34,157 bases of DNA from Prochlorococcus marinus str. MIT 9201 (GTDB taxonomy: Bacteria; Cyanobacteriota; Cyanobacteriia; PCC-6307; Cyanobiaceae), in NCBI RefSeq assembly GCF_000759955.1, contig NZ_JNAL01000004.1, positions 1-34,157 on the forward strand, read 5' to 3'. The notes below the pieces were generated by a model. That model did no database searches. It had not been told where the DNA came from and worked only from the letters and a program-made list of their open reading frames with translations. Of the stretch, positions 32,016 through 34,157 are shown one piece after another; within the stretch, counting starts at the first letter, position 1; each line of letters starts with the position of its first letter. Position numbers and translations under genes: made by a program.

Positions 32016-33761
32016 ATGGCAAAACAGTTAAGTTTTTCTGATGAATCAAGAGAAGCGCTAGAAAAAGGTGTAAATTTCGTAGCTAATGCAGTAAAAGTTA
32101 CTATTGGGCCGAAGGCAAAAAACGTAGTGATAGAAAGAAAATTTGGTTCGCCAGATATAGTAAGAGATGGTTCTACTGTTGCTAAAGATATTGAGATTGA
32201 AAACCCTATTTCTAATTTAGGTGCGAAATTAATAGAACAAGTTGCATCCAAGACAAAAGAGAGTGCTGGTGATGGGACAACAACAGCAACTATTTTGACT
32301 CAAAAGATGGTACAAGAGGGATTAAAAAATATTGCTTCTGGTGCCAGTCCTATGCAGTTAAAAAAAGGTATGGAGGAAAGCCTAGCTTTTGTTTTAGAGA
32401 AACTGAGTTCCAAAAGCATTTCATTAAGTGGTTCTGATATCCAAAAAGTTGCAACAGTTAGTGCTGGAGGTGATGAAGAAATTGGTTCTATAATTTCGAA
32501 AGCAATGGATATTGTTACTTCTGATGGTGTAATAAGTGTTGAAGAATCTCAATCACTTGAAACAGAATTAGATATAACTGAGGGAATGTCGTTTGATAGA
32601 GGTTATAGTTCTCCATATTTCGTAACAGACCAAGAAAGACAAGTTTGTGAACTTGAAAACCCTAAAATATTAATAACTGATCAAAAAATATCAACTTTAG
32701 TTGATCTTGTCCCAATACTTGAAGAAATCCAGAAGTCAGGTTCACCTTTCCTAATTATTGCTGAAGATATTGAAGGCGAGGCTTTGACCACTCTAGTTTT
32801 GAATAAGAATAGTGGGGTTTTAAATGTAGCTTCCGTAAGAGCTCCGTTATTTGGTGAAAGACGAAAAGCTGCCCTTGAAGATATTGCAATTCTTACAGGG
32901 GCTAAATTAATTAGCGAAGATAAATCAATGAAACTTGATAAAGTATCGATTAATGATTTAGGCAAAGCAAAAAAAATAACTATCACAAAGGATAAAACTA
33001 CAATAGTTGCCTTCGAAGATACTAAAGATTTAGTTAAAGCTCGAGTAGAGAAATTAAAGAGAGAAGTTAATATAACTGAATCAGAGTATGACAAGGATAA
33101 AATCAACGAAAGGATAGCCAAACTAGCAGGTGGAGTAGCTCTTATCAAAGTAGGAGCTGCTACAGAAACAGAGATGAAGTATAAAAAATTGAGAATCGAG
33201 GATTCACTCAATGCTACGAAAGCTGCTATTGAAGAAGGTGTTGTTTCTGGAGGAGGACAAACTTTAATTGAAATATCAGGTGAACTTTTAAAGTTAAGTC
33301 AAACATCTTCAGATGATTTAAGAACAGGGATAAATATAGTTAAAGAAGCCCTTTTGGAACCTACCAAACAAATAGCAAAAAATGCTGGGTTTAATGGTGA
33401 TATAGTTGTCGCTGAAATCAAAAGACTTAAAAAAGGTTTTAATGCTAACTCAGGAGAATATGAGGATTTAAAGGATTCAGGAATATTAGATCCAACCAAA
33501 GTAATAAGATTAGCTCTTCAAGATTCAGTATCTATAGCAGCTATGCTCCTAACAACAGAAGTTGCGATGGCTGACATTCCTGAGCCTGAAGCCGCTACAC
33601 CTGGAGGGCCAGGTGGAGATCCAATGGGAGGAATGGGTGGTATGGGAATGCCAGGTATGGGTGGCATGGGAATGCCAGGTATGGGTGGCATGGGAATGCC
33701 AGGTATGGGTGGCATGGGAATGCCAGGAATGGGTGGCATGGGAATGCCAGGTATGATGTAA
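32016..33761 (+). CDS. groL: 60-kDa chaperonin GroEL (copy without adjacent groES)
   Basis: ATP-driven folding chamber. 581 residues, longer than the usual 540-550 because of the tail. Conserved ATP-site segments: [45 protein letters not shown] and [13 protein letters not shown]; later [15 protein letters not shown] and [19 protein letters not shown]. The C-terminus is a Gly-Met tail of five GMGGMGMP units rather than the short GGM repeat, which fills the ring cavity. Cyanobacteria carry a groES-groEL1 operon and a second groEL2 alone; with no groES and no CIRCE, this looks like the second type. ATG start. A terminator follows at once. Confidence 0.95.
   Translation: MAKQLSFSDESREALEKGVNFVANAVKVTIGPKAKNVVIERKFGSPDIVRDGSTVAKDIEIENPISNLGAKLIEQVASKTKESAGDGTTTATILTQKMVQEGLKNIASGASPMQLKKGMEESLAFVLEKLSSKSISLSGSDIQKVATVSAGGDEEIGSIISKAMDIVTSDGVISVEESQSLETELDITEGMSFDRGYSSPYFVTDQERQVCELENPKILITDQKISTLVDLVPILEEIQKSGSPFLIIAEDIEGEALTTLVLNKNSGVLNVASVRAPLFGERRKAALEDIAILTGAKLISEDKSMKLDKVSINDLGKAKKITITKDKTTIVAFEDTKDLVKARVEKLKREVNITESEYDKDKINERIAKLAGGVALIKVGAATETEMKYKKLRIEDSLNATKAAIEEGVVSGGGQTLIEISGELLKLSQTSSDDLRTGINIVKEALLEPTKQIAKNAGFNGDIVVAEIKRLKKGFNANSGEYEDLKDSGILDPTKVIRLALQDSVSIAAMLLTTEVAMADIPEPEAATPGGPGGDPMGGMGGMGMPGMGGMGMPGMGGMGMPGMGGMGMPGMGGMGMPGMM
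33630..33749 (+). repeat. Five 24-bp tandem repeats in the groEL tail
   Basis: Units start at 33630, 33654, 33678, 33702 and 33726, each coding GMGGMGMP. Copies 2-4 are identical; copies 1 and 5 begin GGAATG instead of GGTATG, and copy 1 also has GGT for GGC. The tract is in frame, so expansion or loss would only change the tail length. Confidence 0.95.
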
Positions 33762-33779
33762 AAGCTAACTAGCTTTTTT
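33760..33779 (+). terminator. Rho-independent terminator of groEL, shared with the opposing gene
   Basis: AAAAGCT (33760-33766) and AGCTTTT (33771-33777) form a stem with a four-base loop, followed by TT and then A. It starts in the last base of the groEL stop codon and overlaps the last codons and stop of the minus-strand gene (stop at 33767-33765). In the other direction AGCTTTTA follows, so weak bidirectional action is possible. Confidence 0.65.
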
Positions 33780-34157
33780 ATCGTTATTAATCCACTTTCT
33801 TAAATTTTTAATATAAGGTAGAGGTAATTTTGCTGTTTCAGTAAATTGTTTTATTTTATTAGAATTGTGATTTTTGTTAGATATCAAATTACTGCTAGCA
33901 GTTTCCAGTCCATTTGATTCCAAATTTGTTTGTTCAATATTTTCAAAAGTTTTTAATAATTCAAGTTTAATTTGTTCTTGATTTTCTTCATGTACTTCAT
34001 CAATTAAAGATATCTGTTCTTGATTTTCTTCATGTACTTCATCAATTAAAGATATCTGTTCTTGATTTTCTTCATGTACTTCATCAATTAAAGATATCTG
34101 TTCTTGATTTTCTTCATGTACTTCATCAATTAAAGATATCTGTTCTTGATTTTCTTC
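33765..34157 (-). CDS. Unrecognised protein with acidic 14-aa tandem repeats, C-terminal part (5' end outside window)
   Basis: The frame is open from the window edge to TAG at 33767-33765, giving 130 residues. It starts in tandem units of EENQEQISLIDEVH (14 residues), then IKLELLKTFENIEQTNLE, a Ser/Asn-rich stretch (TASSNLISNKNHNSN) and a basic C-terminus (KLPLPYIKNLRKWINNDKKAS). The acidic repeats look helical and could form a coiled coil or stalk. I recognise no domain. Its start and N-terminal domains lie beyond 34157. Tail-to-tail with groEL, 3 nt apart. Confidence 0.75.
   Translation of the reverse strand, partial: EENQEQISLIDEVHEENQEQISLIDEVHEENQEQISLIDEVHEENQEQISLIDEVHEENQEQIKLELLKTFENIEQTNLESNGLETASSNLISNKNHNSNKIKQFTETAKLPLPYIKNLRKWINNDKKAS
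33973..34157. repeat. 42-bp perfect tandem repeats (four full copies plus a partial, running off the window)
   Basis: Units begin at 33973, 34015, 34057, 34099 and 34141 (partial, 17 bp). Each starts TGTTCTTGATTTTCTTC and ends AAAGATATC. All copies are identical at every base, including silent positions. The unit is 14 codons, so the minus-strand frame is preserved. The total number of copies is unknown because the array continues past the window edge. Confidence 0.97.

Noticed and set aside
32681-33211. 176-codon open frame on the minus strand inside groEL
   Set aside because: It lies wholly within a well-conserved gene on the other strand and shows no family motif; it is a codon-bias shadow.
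33518-33739. Proline-rich minus-strand frame (repeated MPPIPGI)
   Set aside because: It is the reverse reading of the groEL Gly-Met repeat tract.
33973-34157. CRISPR-like regular repeats at the right edge
   Set aside because: The 42-bp units are contiguous without spacers and keep a coding frame on the minus strand.
1-34157. Mobile element, prophage or defence system
   Set aside because: No transposase, integrase, toxin-antitoxin pair, restriction gene or Cas protein is seen; tRNA-Trp and tRNA-Asp have no repeated 3' end nearby that would mark an att site.

Overview
The window is a stretch of AT-rich core genome (roughly 30% G+C by eye) from a marine picocyanobacterium. It is almost certainly Prochlorococcus, probably a high-light-adapted lineage. 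The evidence is the photosynthesis genes (psaF-psaJ, petC-petA, a high-light-inducible protein, hemL by the C5 route, a plastoquinone-type UbiA prenyltransferase), the picocyanobacteria-restricted 'hyper-conserved protein' between tRNA-Trp and gltX, very short or negative intergenic distances, few Shine-Dalgarno sequences, and frequent TTG/GTG starts. No insertion sequence, integrase, prophage, CRISPR array or rRNA is visible.

Layout. (1) 1-2032: the 3' end of a CobW-family metallochaperone GTPase with a histidine-rich repeat tract, then an iron(III)-type ABC permease. (2) 2029-5180, minus strand: a UPF0104/LPG-synthase-like membrane protein, LarC, and two proteins I cannot name. (3) 5252-7626: xthA and hemL. 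(4) 7696-11053, minus strand: prohibitin, a 68-aa protein, a YajQ-family protein, a DprA-related Rossmann protein and a BioD-like/DRTGG protein. (5) 11208-15709: an SDR, map (minus), a PepSY-type membrane protein apparently cut by an in-frame TAG, rplS, tRNA-Trp, the hyper-conserved protein, tRNA-Asp and gltX, forming a translation-centred block. (6) 15701-19685: an NhaP-type antiporter, a small hli gene, tsaD, psaFJ and gmk. (7) 19735-26712: an NFACT/RqcH-type protein, a small membrane protein, tatC, a DUF3067-like protein, petCA, lgt, cobM and a RodZ-like HTH membrane protein. (8) 26705-33761: ppx/gppA, ubiA, an LD-carboxypeptidase, ispD, fabG, a 59-aa membrane protein and a groEL without groES. 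(9) 33765-34157, minus strand: the C-terminal part of an unrecognised protein with perfect 42-bp repeats.

Functional links visible here: the Rieske protein PetC carries a twin-arginine signal and is encoded close to tatC. PsaF/PsaJ, PetA/PetC, Hli, HemL and UbiA together supply photosynthetic electron transport and pigment or quinone synthesis. RplS, tRNA-Trp, tRNA-Asp, GltX, the hyper-conserved protein, TsaD and the NFACT protein all concern translation, tRNA or ribosome rescue.

I do not see a convincing new multi-gene system. The most useful observations are: a probable nonsense mutation in the PepSY-type gene; tandem repeats at both ends of the window (21-bp His-rich units in cobW, 42-bp acidic units in the last gene); an isolated larC; folded-RNA potential between the hyper-conserved gene and tRNA-Asp; and hairpins shared by convergent gene pairs, one of which contains the gmk stop codon.
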